Origin: an uncultured Oscillospiraceae bacterium
Lineage (GTDB): Bacteria; Bacillota; Clostridia; Oscillospirales; Oscillospiraceae
Assembly: GCA_934590325.1 (NCBI GenBank)
Contig: CAKTOW010000006.1
Coordinates: 46,637 to 110,636 of the forward strand
DNA length: 64,000 bases
Direction: 5' to 3'
Shown: positions 16,355-23,967 of the stretch, piece by piece
Layout of the letters: each line of letters opens with the position of its first letter
Position numbering within the stretch: position 1 is the first letter of the stretch
Made by a program: the position numbers and the translations under genes
Notes under the pieces: generated by a model
What the model was told of the DNA's origin: nothing
The model's input: only the letters and a program-made list of their open reading frames with translations
The model's database searches: none

Positions 16355-17632
16355 TCAGCGCCCCTCCTTTCCCGCCAGAATATCCAGTATCTCCCCGTCG
16401 GTGTAATACCGGGCACTGGTGTAGGTACGCAACTTGTTGGAATTGGTGATGACCGCCTTCTTCTTGCACAGGGGATTGTTCATATACATCAGCGGGCAGA
16501 TATAGCTGAGGATAACGCCCATGCTCTGCAGCTTATAGCCCTCCACCGTGTCCTTGAAGGCCTCCAGCACCGCCGGGGCGGCGGTGAACACCGTGGGCAC
16601 AGCCACCTGCAGACGGTTCTGCGCCCGCAGGGCATCGTACAGCTTGCCGGTCCAGTCGCGCAGCTGCTCCAGCGTCAGGTGGGGACAGCCTACGAAGCAC
16701 AGCTGAGGCGCAGCGTCCGCGTCCTTCCATATCACCGGATAGCTGTTCTTCACCCGCTCCAGCTCCGCGTCGTCGATGACGTAAGTCTTGTAGCCCTCAT
16801 GCAGCAGCGCCTCGCCCTGCTGCACGGCCTCCGGGGTCAGGTTCTCGACGTGGTACAGGCCCACGGCGCCATTGCTGGCGGTGGCCGCGCCGAAGTCCTT
16901 CAGATAGGCGCGGTTCCCGTCATTGAGCTCCGTCCCCAGCCACTTGTCCAGCCCACGGATGTAGGGCACGTCCTCCATGACCTTCATACCGATGGCGGAG
17001 CCCAACAGCTGCGCCTCCGGCCGCTTTTCGCACCGGACCTCCACCAGCCAGTGTGCCTTGCGCCCCTCGTCGGTCAGCAGGCCGAACTCCGGCACGAAGC
17101 CGGCGATGCTGCCCATCAGCTCCAGCATACCGCTGTTGCGGTTGCAGCGGGCGCCCAGCACACTGTTGGCGTACACCACGGCGGAGGACTCCGCCCAGCT
17201 GAGGATGTCGCCCTGCTTGGGAGTGTTGCCCACCTGCTCCAGATAGCAGGTGCAGGTATAGGCGTTATCGGCGGTGATGCCCAGCTTGCGCAGCTGCTCC
17301 TCGTACCGCTCCTGCTGGGTGTACATGATCTTGCGGAATACCACGTCCTCCAGGAATCCCGTGGGGACGTTCCTGTCCAGCGGTTTGGGGTCGGCGGTGA
17401 ACTTCTGTCCGCTGGTGAGCCCCGCCTGGATGAGCCGGTCATACAGGTCGTAGACGGGCTTCATCACCGCCAAACCGAAGGAGATCACCGTGTGGCCATA
17501 CTGGCTGGTGACCGGCACCATGCGCTGTGCGCCGAAGGTATCGCCGTACATGACCAGCGTCTTGACCACCTTGGCCATGGTCTCGCCCCGGGCGCCATCC
17601 AACAATGCCTGCTGCTGGGGTGTCAACTGCAT
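16355..17632 (-). CDS. Aconitase X catalytic subunit (DUF521)
   Basis: Large subunit of a two-gene Fe-S dehydratase. The 425-residue protein carries the family's hallmark blocks: GARGE near residue 13, CTCYLEQVGNTPKQGD (~127-142), YANSVLGARCNRNSG (~154-168), FVGCPHLTLEQ (~313-323) and SYICPLMY (~376-383). The last two supply likely cluster cysteines. Archaeal members are phosphomevalonate dehydratases. Since this organism has the MEP pathway (dxr, ispG), an amino-acid-type substrate such as a hydroxyproline is likelier. Transcription starts from a promoter abutting that of the divergent CorA-type gene. Confidence 0.85.
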   Translation of the reverse strand: MQLTPQQQALLDGARGETMAKVVKTLVMYGDTFGAQRMVPVTSQYGHTVISFGLAVMKPVYDLYDRLIQAGLTSGQKFTADPKPLDRNVPTGFLEDVVFRKIMYTQQERYEEQLRKLGITADNAYTCTCYLEQVGNTPKQGDILSWAESSAVVYANSVLGARCNRNSGMLELMGSIAGFVPEFGLLTDEGRKAHWLVEVRCEKRPEAQLLGSAIGMKVMEDVPYIRGLDKWLGTELNDGNRAYLKDFGAATASNGAVGLYHVENLTPEAVQQGEALLHEGYKTYVIDDAELERVKNSYPVIWKDADAAPQLCFVGCPHLTLEQLRDWTGKLYDALRAQNRLQVAVPTVFTAAPAVLEAFKDTVEGYKLQSMGVILSYICPLMYMNNPLCKKKAVITNSNKLRTYTSARYYTDGEILDILAGKEGR

Positions 17633-17675
17633 AAATAACCACTTCCCTTTTTTAGAATGGTGTATCGCTGCCTAT

Positions 17676-17704
17676 ATTCTACCAGCGGCACCGGGGAAAG
17701 TCAA
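17676..17704 (-). promoter_or_regulatory. Predicted sigma-A promoter for the aconitase-X operon
   Basis: Reading the minus strand: TTGACT, 17 bp, TAGAAT. Its -35 hexamer lies one base from that of the divergent promoter at 17706. Confidence 0.75.
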
Positions 17705-17705
17705 C

Positions 17706-17734
17706 TTGACGGCGGCTGCGCGGTGGGGTATACT
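17706..17734 (+). promoter_or_regulatory. Predicted sigma-A promoter for the CorA-type transporter
   Basis: TTGACG, 17 bp, TATACT. It fixes the translation start at 17759, because an upstream in-frame ATG (17657) precedes it. Confidence 0.8.
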
Positions 17735-17758
17735 GCGGAAGGAAAGGACGGTGGCAAT

Positions 17759-18604
17759 ATGCAAAGCGTACTGCTGTGGAAGGATATGGCTCAGGTGGCG
17801 GAGCGTATGGACGCCGCCGTATTTCAGTACGTGGGTGAACTGCAGACCGAGAGCTTCGAGGCCTTCTCTGATTTCGACCTGCTGGCCTTTGACTGGTATG
17901 ATGTGCGCAAGGGCGGCAAGGTCAGCAAGGTATTGGTATACATCGACAGCGACGACCTGTTTTTCTTCTGCCGGGACGAGGCCGCCCGGCAGTACGTGCA
18001 GGACGCCGTGACCGCACTGACTACGGACGGTCCCATAGCCGACCAGCAGCTGCTGTACCGGTTTTTCGCGGGTCTGTTCAAGGGTGACATGGCGTATCTG
18101 GAAAAGCTGGAGGCCCGCATCAACGAAGGCGAGCTCATCATATTGGAAGGCAATTCCCGGGAGAACGCGCCCCGGCGCATCTCCGATTGGCGGCGTGAGC
18201 TTCTGCGGCTGAAGCGGTACTACGAGCAGCTGGACGCCATCTTCGATGAGATGTGCGATAATGATAACAGGCTCATCCAGGCGGACATCCTGACCCGGAT
18301 GGAGGTACTGGGACGACGCACGGACCGGTATCTGCAGAAAGTATGCGCCCTGCAGGAGCTGGTGGCGCAACTGCGCGAGGCGTACCAGAGCCAGCTGGCC
18401 ATCCAGCAAAACGACCTGATGCGGGTATTCACCATCGTGACAGTGCTGTTTCTGCCTCTGACGCTGATCACCGGCTGGTTCGGTATGAACTTTGTGAACA
18501 TGCCGGAGCTGCAGTCGGAGTGGGGCTATCCCGTCATCATCGCCGCCAGCATACTGCTAGTAGCGGGGCTCCTGTGGTTCTTCAAGCACAAAAAATGGCT
18601 GTGA
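17759..18604 (+). CDS. CorA-type magnesium/divalent cation transporter
   Basis: Homopentameric channel family taking up Mg2+ (or Co2+, Ni2+, Zn2+). A cytoplasmic N-terminal domain rich in long helices is followed by two C-terminal membrane helices. The selectivity-filter motif GMNF lies between them (FGMNFVNMPELQSEWGYP), and a basic tail FKHKKWL ends the protein. The 281-residue length is at the short end of the family. GGTGGCAAT precedes the ATG. It is divergent from the Fe-S dehydratase operon and monocistronic. Confidence 0.88.
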   Translation: MQSVLLWKDMAQVAERMDAAVFQYVGELQTESFEAFSDFDLLAFDWYDVRKGGKVSKVLVYIDSDDLFFFCRDEAARQYVQDAVTALTTDGPIADQQLLYRFFAGLFKGDMAYLEKLEARINEGELIILEGNSRENAPRRISDWRRELLRLKRYYEQLDAIFDEMCDNDNRLIQADILTRMEVLGRRTDRYLQKVCALQELVAQLREAYQSQLAIQQNDLMRVFTIVTVLFLPLTLITGWFGMNFVNMPELQSEWGYPVIIAASILLVAGLLWFFKHKKWL

Positions 18605-18647
18605 AAAAGCACCCCTTGCGGGATGTTTCCCCTGCGGCAAAGCATGG

Positions 18648-18676
18648 AAAAAGCACCCCCTGCGGGGTGCTTTTTT
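18648..18676. terminator. Intrinsic terminator (bidirectional)
   Basis: AAAAAGCACCCC/GGGGTGCTTTTTT separates the convergent CorA-type and flavodoxin transcription units. A weaker related hairpin precedes it at about 18604-18645. Confidence 0.9.
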
Positions 18677-18777
18677 CATCTGTATACCACCGCCGCGGCG
18701 GAGAGAATGACCAACAGCGGCAGCAGCGTCTGTCCCCGCCGCCGCAGTCGGCGGCGCAGGAACCTCAAAGCGTTCAA
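18676..18777 (-). CDS. Putative 33-residue basic single-span membrane peptide, coupled to flavodoxin
   Basis: An open frame starts at TTG overlapping the flavodoxin stop (TTGA). It encodes a basic head (NALRFLRRRLRRRGQ) followed by one hydrophobic helix (TLLPLLVILSAAAVVY) and stops exactly at the edge of the operon terminator. There is no separate ribosome site, so expression would rely on translational coupling. I do not recognise a family. The positive-inside/one-helix layout and the snug fit between stop codon and terminator argue for a real gene; TTG starts are rare and chance is possible. Confidence 0.4.
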   Translation of the reverse strand: MNALRFLRRRLRRRGQTLLPLLVILSAAAVVYR

Positions 18778-19199
18778 GAGGCCAGGGTCTTGCCCATCGC
18801 GCGCAGATTCTCCAGGGTTGCGTCGTCGGGCGCCTCGCAGCAGATAACGCTGTCGCACACCAGGTTCACACCGGCGTCGGAGCAATCCTTCTCCCAGGAG
18901 CGCATCCACTCGCCGTCGCCCCAGCCGTAGGAGCCGAACAGCGCCACGGCCTTGCCGCCCAGGCAATTCTTGCAGGCGTCGAACATGGGCTGGAACTCCA
19001 TCTCCTCCAGCACCTCGCTGCCCATAGCCGGGCAGCCGAAGGCGATGGCGGCGTAGTTGCCCAGATCGGCGGTGTTCACCTGATCCACGGTCAGCAGCGC
19101 CGCGTCGGCGCCGGCGGACTTCATGCCCTCCAGCACGGCGTTGGCCATGGCCTCGGTGTTGCCGGTCCCGCTCCAGTAGATAACAGCAGTCTTTTTCAT
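18774..19199 (-). CDS. Flavodoxin (short chain)
   Basis: FMN electron carrier of 141 residues. The phosphate loop WSGTGNTEAMA lies near residues 9-19, and the isoalloxazine-flanking loops are GCPAMGSE and FGSYGWGDGEWM. Flavodoxins replace ferredoxin when iron is scarce. Position in an operon behind a regulator-like GGTTAG-N6-CTAAC site supports iron-controlled expression. It is the third gene after DUF2325 and DUF3793 proteins. Possible clients in the window are IspG and the hydrogenase, but this is inference. Confidence 0.93.
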   Translation of the reverse strand: MKKTAVIYWSGTGNTEAMANAVLEGMKSAGADAALLTVDQVNTADLGNYAAIAFGCPAMGSEVLEEMEFQPMFDACKNCLGGKAVALFGSYGWGDGEWMRSWEKDCSDAGVNLVCDSVICCEAPDDATLENLRAMGKTLAS

Positions 19200-19223
19200 G
19201 GTCTATGTTTCCTTTCTGTTCTT

Positions 19224-19775
19224 TTACCCTGCCACGGCGAGCTGCTCAATGGTCGCGCCCGCCTGCCAGAGCCTGTAATATGTGTCCGTGCAGCGCTTGA
19301 ACCGGTCAAACAGCCGCTGTGCCCGTACCTCGTCGCCATAGACCTTCCACAGTCCCGCGCACTTGTAGTGGCAAGCGTGGTTCTCCACGAAGCCCTTCAC
19401 GTCCTCAGGAGGGTAGCTGAGGAACAGTCCGATCTCGTGGGGAAAGTCTCCGCCCTGGCGAAGCCGGCGGATCAGCGTGGCCACGCAGCGGCCGCAGCTG
19501 ACGCCGTCGTATCCAGCCTCGGTCAGGATACCCCGCGCCATGCCGTCGCTCAGGTCGCGGCGCAGTGTGGCGGGGCGGTAGAGGTACAGCAGCACGCTGC
19601 CCTCGGTGAACCGAAGGGGCAGCAGGCACAGGCCCTTAGGGGAAAGCCTGCGGTTGATGCTGCGTACCTGGCACAGCAGTGTCTCGCGGTCGTCGCAGGG
19701 ACAGGGGAACAGGCTGCCGGTCTTGATACCGGCCAGGGTGGGCGCGCACTGGCGCACCATCAGTTCTTCGGACAT
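19224..19775 (-). CDS. DUF3793 family protein
   Basis: 183-residue protein of the clostridial DUF3793 family, of unknown biochemical role. It has the typical sequence CAPTLAGIKTGSLF near residue 8, LLPLRFTEGSVLLYLYRP in the middle, FPHEIGLFLSYPPEDVKGF near 120, then NHACHYKCAGLWKVYGD. Cysteines and histidines in the last block could bind metal or cofactor. The start at 19775 follows AGGAGGTACGCC; a longer in-frame reading would overlap the upstream gene. Position between DUF2325 and flavodoxin in an iron-type operon suggests a role in low-iron metabolism. No enzymatic motif is evident. Confidence 0.82.
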   Translation of the reverse strand: MSEELMVRQCAPTLAGIKTGSLFPCPCDDRETLLCQVRSINRRLSPKGLCLLPLRFTEGSVLLYLYRPATLRRDLSDGMARGILTEAGYDGVSCGRCVATLIRRLRQGGDFPHEIGLFLSYPPEDVKGFVENHACHYKCAGLWKVYGDEVRAQRLFDRFKRCTDTYYRLWQAGATIEQLAVAG

Positions 19776-19786
19776 GGCGTACCTCC

Positions 19787-20068
19787 TTAGCCCGCGTGCT
19801 TCTCCAGAATGTTCCGCAGAGCGGACAGGGAGCTGGTATGGCACCGTTCGATGCGGGTAGGCGTGCCCTTCAGCTCGCTGAGGGCGCTCTGCACCAGCTT
19901 GTGGGACATGGTGGAGGTAAAGAAGATCATCAGATCCGGGCTGCCCAACTTGTTCTTCAGGCCGCCCGCCGGTTTGGTGAACACCTTTGCGGTACACTTG
20001 TAGGACTGGCACAGGTCCTTGTAGCGGCGCTCCATGCACTCGTTACCACCTAAGATCACAACGCTCAT
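19787..20068 (-). CDS. DUF2325 domain-containing protein
   Basis: 93-residue Rossmann-like protein: SVVILGGNECMERRYKDLC, then LMIFFTSTMSHKL and a C-terminal CHTSSLSALRNILE. This matches the DUF2325 family, whose function is unknown but whose members commonly neighbour feo and flavodoxin genes. The start at 20068 follows GGAAG; an upstream in-frame ATG (20119) lies close to the operator. It is first in the three- or four-gene iron-type operon. Confidence 0.82.
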   Translation of the reverse strand: MSVVILGGNECMERRYKDLCQSYKCTAKVFTKPAGGLKNKLGSPDLMIFFTSTMSHKLVQSALSELKGTPTRIERCHTSSLSALRNILEKHAG

Positions 20069-20138
20069 ATCGCACTTCCTTTCTGTTCGTTCTGTTGTGG
20101 GTACGTATATTTTCGGCACATACCGCCGGTTTATTCTC

Positions 20139-20177
20139 GGTTAGCTTTGTCTAACTTTAGTTAGAGTAATTTAACTA
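20139..20177 (-). promoter_or_regulatory. DtxR/MntR-type operator region of the DUF2325-flavodoxin operon
   Basis: GGTTAG-CTTTGT-CTAACT (20139-20156) matches the palindromes at the feo promoter. An overlapping second dyad, TAGTTA-N8-TAACTA, spans 20158-20177. Both lie 70-110 bp ahead of the first gene. Confidence 0.65.
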
Positions 20178-20186
20178 TCGGTTTTC

Positions 20187-20213
20187 AAAAAAGCACCGAA
20201 AAGGTGCTTTTTT
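20187..20213. terminator. Intrinsic terminator of the feo operon
   Basis: AAAAAAGCACC-GAAAA-GGTGCTTTTTT just after the HMA gene. It insulates the feo operon from the next minus-strand operon. Confidence 0.9.
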
Positions 20214-20221
20214 GTTTTCGC

Positions 20222-20479
20222 TCACTTCTTCAAGAAGGAGAACACGCCCTTTTTCACGTAGGGGTGGGCGTCCACCGCCTTGACCTCGTAGCCGGTGGCG
20301 GCGATGGCATCGCGCAGCGCCTGCTCGTCCAGCGCCTGGTCGGACAGGATCACCGTTTCGCCCTTGGTGTGGGAGGACGTCACCTTCTGCACGGAGAACT
20401 TGTTGCGGACGGTATCGTTGATGTGGCTCTCGCACATGCCACAGGCCATGCCGTCCACCTTCAGAATCGTTTCGATCAT
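20222..20479 (-). CDS. Heavy-metal-associated (HMA) domain protein
   Basis: 85-residue ferredoxin-like metal-binding protein. The soft-metal loop is GMACGMCESH (CxxC) near residue 13, in the place of the usual GMTCxxC. The C-terminal tail after the domain is basic and aromatic (YVKKGVFSFLKK). ATG 20479 is chosen for the GGAGG seven bases upstream. It is last in the feo operon, where small HMA proteins are frequent in Clostridia. It could bind copper, zinc or iron; which one is not readable here. Confidence 0.88.
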   Translation of the reverse strand: MIETILKVDGMACGMCESHINDTVRNKFSVQKVTSSHTKGETVILSDQALDEQALRDAIAATGYEVKAVDAHPYVKKGVFSFLKK

Positions 20480-20539
20480 AATAGATACCTCCATTTTTGG
20501 CACAGGGGGAGGCAAATCGTATGCCTCCCCCTGCCCTAT

Positions 20540-20722
20540 TCAGTGCTTGCAGCTGGGGCTGTGGCACTGGCCGTGCATGGCACAGTGGGCGCAGCCGGCG
20601 CCGCAGGAGGACTTCCCTGCCTTCTTCTGGCGCAGCAGGTAGCGGATGATGAGAAACACAACGACAAGTAATGCGGCACTGATGAGGATAGTGCCCAGAT
20701 TCGCTGACAGCCATTGCAGCAT
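20540..20722 (-). CDS. FeoB-associated Cys-rich membrane protein
   Basis: 60-residue protein with one N-terminal membrane helix (TILISAALLVVVFLIIRYLL). A cytosolic Cys/His-rich tail follows (CGAGCAHCAMHGQCHSPSC), with six cysteines and three histidines in total. It matches the family found next to FeoB, thought to chaperone or gate Fe2+, like the role proposed for FeoC. It sits between feoB and the HMA gene in the same operon. Confidence 0.88.
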   Translation of the reverse strand: MLQWLSANLGTILISAALLVVVFLIIRYLLRQKKAGKSSCGAGCAHCAMHGQCHSPSCKH

Positions 20723-20762
20723 GGAACTTCACTCCTTTCGTAGTATCGGGGAAATGCTCGGT

Positions 20763-23165
20763 TTACTTGATAGCCAGCTTGGTGGCTTCCTTGTAGGGCT
20801 TGCACAGCATGTAGATGATGCCGGCCAGCAGGATGACGGCCACGATGACGCCCAGGATGTTGGCGTTGCCGGTGAACAGGCCGCCGAACTGATTGATCAT
20901 CAAGGCGATGACATAGGCGAACACGCACTGATAGCCGATGGCGAACCAGGTCCACTTGCGGCTGTTCATTTCACGCTTGATGGCGCCGATAGCCGCGAAG
21001 CAGGGGGCGCACAGCAGATTGAACACCAGGAAGCTGTAAGCGGTGATGCCGGTGAAGGCTGCGGCCATAGCGTCGTACACGCTGCCGTCGCCGCCGCCGT
21101 ACAGGACGCCCAGAGTACCCACGATGTTCTCCTTGGCCACCAGGCCGGTGATGGATGCGACGACCGCCTGCCAGTTGCCCCAGCCCAGGGGCGCGAAGAT
21201 CCAGTCGATGGCACCGCCGATAGCGGCCAGGATGGAGCAGTCGATCTGCTCATCAGACAGCATCTGGAACTGGCCGTCCACCCAGCCGAAGTAGCTGGTG
21301 AACCACACGAAGATGGTGGACAGCAGGATGATGGTACCGGCCTTCTTGATGAAGGACCAGCCGCGCTCCCACATGGAGCGGAGGACGTTGCCCAGAGTGG
21401 GCCAGTGGTAAGCGGGCAGCTCCATAACGAAGGGAGCAGGCTCGCCGGAGAACATCTTGGTCTTCTTCAGCATGATTCCGGAGATCACGATGGCGGCCAT
21501 GCCGATGAAGTAGGCGGAGGTGGACACCCACGCGCTGCCGCCGAAGATGGCGCCGGCGATCATAGCGATAAATGGCACCTTGGCACCGCAGGGGATAAAC
21601 GTGGTGGTCATGATGGTCATACGCCGGTCTCGCTCATTCTCGATAGTACGGGAGGCCATAACACCGGGGATGCCGCAGCCGGTACCGATCAGCATGGGGA
21701 TGAAGGACTTGCCGGACAGACCGAACTTACGGAAGATACGGTCCAGAACGAAGGCGATACGTGCCATGTAGCCGCAGGCCTCCAGGAACGCCAGCAGCAG
21801 GAACAGCACCAGCATCTGGGGCACGAAGCCCAGCACCGCGCCGACGCCCGCCACAATGCCGTCCAGGATCAGACCGCTGAGCCAGTCGGCGGCACCGGCG
21901 GATTCCAGCGCGTTTCCGATGAGCACCGGGACACCGGGCACCCACACGCCGTAGTCAGCGGGATCGGGCTCGTCGCCGATCTCATCCAGGGTGGCCTTGG
22001 CCTCCTCATAGTCGGCCATGGTCGCGGTCTCGGTCTCCACGGCCAGGGTCTCCTCGTCCTCCACGTCATAGGTGAAGGTACCGTCGGCGGCCAGAGAGCC
22101 GTTCTCTTCGATGTAGGCGTCATAGCCATCCACGATCAGGGAGGCATCGCCGTACTCCTCGGCCACCTCGTTGTACTCGGCGGAACCGATGCCGAACAGG
22201 TGCCAGCCGTCGCCGAACAGGCCGTCGTTAGCCCAGTCGGTAGCCGCGGAACCCACGGTGACCATGGAGATGTAGTACACCAGGAACATCACCAGTGCGA
22301 AGATGGGCAGACCCAGCCAGCGGTTGGTGACGATACGGTCGATCTTATCGGAGGCAGACAGCTGGCCCGCGTTCTTCTTTTTGTAGCAGGCCTTGATGAT
22401 CTCCGCTATGTACACGTAGCGCTCGTTGGTGATGATGGACTCGGCATCGTCGTCCAACTCCTTCTCGGCGGCCTGGATGTCGGCCTCAATGTGCTGCATG
22501 GTCTCAGCGGGGATGTTCAGCTTGGCCAGTACCTTGTCGTCGCGCTCAAAGATCTTGATGGCGTACCAGCGCTGCTGCTCCTCGGGCATGCCGTGCACGG
22601 CGGCCTCCTCGATGTGGGCGATAGCGTGCTCCACCGGGCCGGAGAAGGTGTGCATGGGCACGGTCTTGGTGGACTTGGCGGCGGCGATAGCGGCCTCGGC
22701 GGCCTCCATGACGCCCTCTCCCTTCAGGGCGGAGATCTCCACGATCTTGCAGCCCAGCTCGCGGCTCAACTCCTCCACGTTGATCTTGTCGCCGTTCTTG
22801 CGGACCACGTCCATCATGTTGATGGCGATAACAACGGGGATGCCCAGCTCGGTCAGCTGGGTGGTCAGGTACAGGTTACGCTCCAGGTTCGTGCCGTCGA
22901 TGATGTTCAGGATAGCGTCGGGGCGCTGGTCGATCAGGTAGTTACGGGCCACCACCTCTTCCAGGGTGTAGGGTGACAGGGAGTAGATGCCGGGCAGGTC
23001 CATGATGGCCACGTCATCGTGCTTCTTCAGCTTGCCCTCTTTCTTCTCCACCGTAACGCCGGGCCAGTTGCCCACGAACTGATTGGAGCCGGTCAGCGCG
23101 TTGAACAGGGTAGTCTTACCGGAGTTGGGGTTGCCCGCCAACGCGATCTTGATCTGTTTTTCCAT
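20763..23165 (-). CDS. feoB: Ferrous iron transport protein B
   Basis: GTP-driven Fe2+ permease of the cytoplasmic membrane. The G domain occupies residues ~1-165: GNPNSGKTT (G1, 11-19), T38 region, DLPG (G3), INMMD (G4) and SAL (G5). A helical GDI domain follows to ~270, then the polytopic channel with GTGCGIP (~495) and the second Gate motif CGAKVPF. At 800 residues it is longer than the usual ~650-770. Residues ~325-408 form an acidic loop after the first membrane helix, rich in Asp/Glu/Tyr. It is third in feoA-feoA-feoB-FeoB-associated-HMA. Confidence 0.96.
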   Translation of the reverse strand: MEKQIKIALAGNPNSGKTTLFNALTGSNQFVGNWPGVTVEKKEGKLKKHDDVAIMDLPGIYSLSPYTLEEVVARNYLIDQRPDAILNIIDGTNLERNLYLTTQLTELGIPVVIAINMMDVVRKNGDKINVEELSRELGCKIVEISALKGEGVMEAAEAAIAAAKSTKTVPMHTFSGPVEHAIAHIEEAAVHGMPEEQQRWYAIKIFERDDKVLAKLNIPAETMQHIEADIQAAEKELDDDAESIITNERYVYIAEIIKACYKKKNAGQLSASDKIDRIVTNRWLGLPIFALVMFLVYYISMVTVGSAATDWANDGLFGDGWHLFGIGSAEYNEVAEEYGDASLIVDGYDAYIEENGSLAADGTFTYDVEDEETLAVETETATMADYEEAKATLDEIGDEPDPADYGVWVPGVPVLIGNALESAGAADWLSGLILDGIVAGVGAVLGFVPQMLVLFLLLAFLEACGYMARIAFVLDRIFRKFGLSGKSFIPMLIGTGCGIPGVMASRTIENERDRRMTIMTTTFIPCGAKVPFIAMIAGAIFGGSAWVSTSAYFIGMAAIVISGIMLKKTKMFSGEPAPFVMELPAYHWPTLGNVLRSMWERGWSFIKKAGTIILLSTIFVWFTSYFGWVDGQFQMLSDEQIDCSILAAIGGAIDWIFAPLGWGNWQAVVASITGLVAKENIVGTLGVLYGGGDGSVYDAMAAAFTGITAYSFLVFNLLCAPCFAAIGAIKREMNSRKWTWFAIGYQCVFAYVIALMINQFGGLFTGNANILGVIVAVILLAGIIYMLCKPYKEATKLAIK

Positions 23166-23261
23166 ATTGTCTCTCCTTCCGGTTAATCTTGTTAAACCTA
23201 TATACAGATGAATTTGAATTACGGATGTATCACGGGCAGCGCGCGGCGATGCCCCAAAGTA

Positions 23262-23483
23262 TCACTCGACCTCGATCATTTCGGTGTCAGCCTTGCGCAG
23301 GCTCAGCTCGTAGCCGCGCACCGTGACCTCCATGGGATCGCCCAGAGGCGCCACCTTGCGGACATAGACCTCAACGCCCTTGGTGATGCCCATGTCCATG
23401 ATGCGGCGCTTGACGGGGCCTTCGCCGTGGAGCTTGACGACCTTGACGGTCTCGCCGATCTTGACTTCACGCAATGTTTTCAT
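23262..23483 (-). CDS. feoA: FeoA family protein (second copy, adjacent to feoB)
   Basis: 73-residue SH3-like protein thought to bind FeoB and tune its GTPase. Typical features are GETVKVVKLHGEGPVKRRIMDMGITKG and APLGDPMEVTVRGYELSLR. The upstream ribosome site is AGGAGAG. Two FeoA-type genes in tandem before feoB are seen in several Clostridia, and this one is closest to the canonical form. Confidence 0.93.
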   Translation of the reverse strand: MKTLREVKIGETVKVVKLHGEGPVKRRIMDMGITKGVEVYVRKVAPLGDPMEVTVRGYELSLRKADTEMIEVE

Positions 23484-23513
23484 GCTTCTGCTCTCCTTCT
23501 ATATGATTTCTTT

Positions 23514-23726
23514 TTACACCATGATCTTGCGCGCCATCTCTTCACTGATGGCCACGCGGGATTCCTTCACCTTGACGATGACGTTCCCGCCCATAGCGGA
23601 GACCAGCGTCACCGTGCTGCCCGGCGTAAAGCCCAGGTCCTCCAAATGCTTCTTCAGCTCCGGGCTGCCGCCCACCTTGCGGATGAGCTGCTCCGTTCCG
23701 GCGTCTGCCAGCATCAACGGCATCAT
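23514..23726 (-). CDS. feoA: FeoA family protein (first copy)
   Basis: 70-residue FeoA-like SH3 fold: LADAGTEQLIRKVGGSPELKKHLEDLGF, then PGSTVTLVSAMGGNVIVKVKESRVAISEE. It differs from the second copy in carrying the 'VGG' and 'GGNVIVKV' pattern seen in stand-alone FeoA proteins. ATG 23726 is supported by GGAGGG eight bases upstream; an in-frame ATG at 23747 would fall within the operator. It is promoter-proximal in the feo operon and directly downstream of a perfect regulator palindrome. Confidence 0.9.
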   Translation of the reverse strand: MMPLMLADAGTEQLIRKVGGSPELKKHLEDLGFTPGSTVTLVSAMGGNVIVKVKESRVAISEEMARKIMV

Positions 23727-23744
23727 ACGTATATCCCTCCGTTT

Positions 23745-23768
23745 CATGGTTAGTTCACACTAACCATG
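23745..23768 (-). promoter_or_regulatory. DtxR/MntR-type operator of the feo operon (site 1)
   Basis: Perfect inverted repeat: CATGGTTAGT-TCAC-ACTAACCATG. It lies about 20-40 bp upstream of the first feoA, where binding would block transcription. Confidence 0.75.
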
Positions 23769-23821
23769 TATCTGAAAAAACGGTTCCAAAGGCATTCCGT
23801 CGTTCCATGGCGAAACAAGGC

Positions 23822-23839
23822 GGTTAGCCTTCACTAACC
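23822..23839. promoter_or_regulatory. DtxR/MntR-type operator (site 2) between feo and the regulator gene
   Basis: GGTTAG-CCTTCA-CTAACC, the same core as sites 23745 and 20139. It lies between the divergent feo operon and the regulator gene. Confidence 0.7.
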
Positions 23840-23903
23840 ACTGTGCAGTTTAACCTCTCAAACCTACTTTGTCAAGGGGGTGAACGAAATTTTTTCAGCA
23901 CAC

Positions 23904-23932
23904 TTGTAACTTTGTAGAATTTGTGGTATGCT
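23904..23932 (+). promoter_or_regulatory. Predicted sigma-A promoter of the DtxR/MntR-type regulator
   Basis: TTGTAA, 17 bp, TATGCT, about 35 bp ahead of the ATG. Confidence 0.65.
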
Positions 23933-23967
23933 GTTTGCAATGTTGCCGGGAAAGTTGGTGATACTTA

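Noticed and set aside
20646..22976. Plus-strand frame of 776 codons over feoB
   Set aside because: Gly/Asp/Val/His-rich complement of feoB without any recognisable motif.
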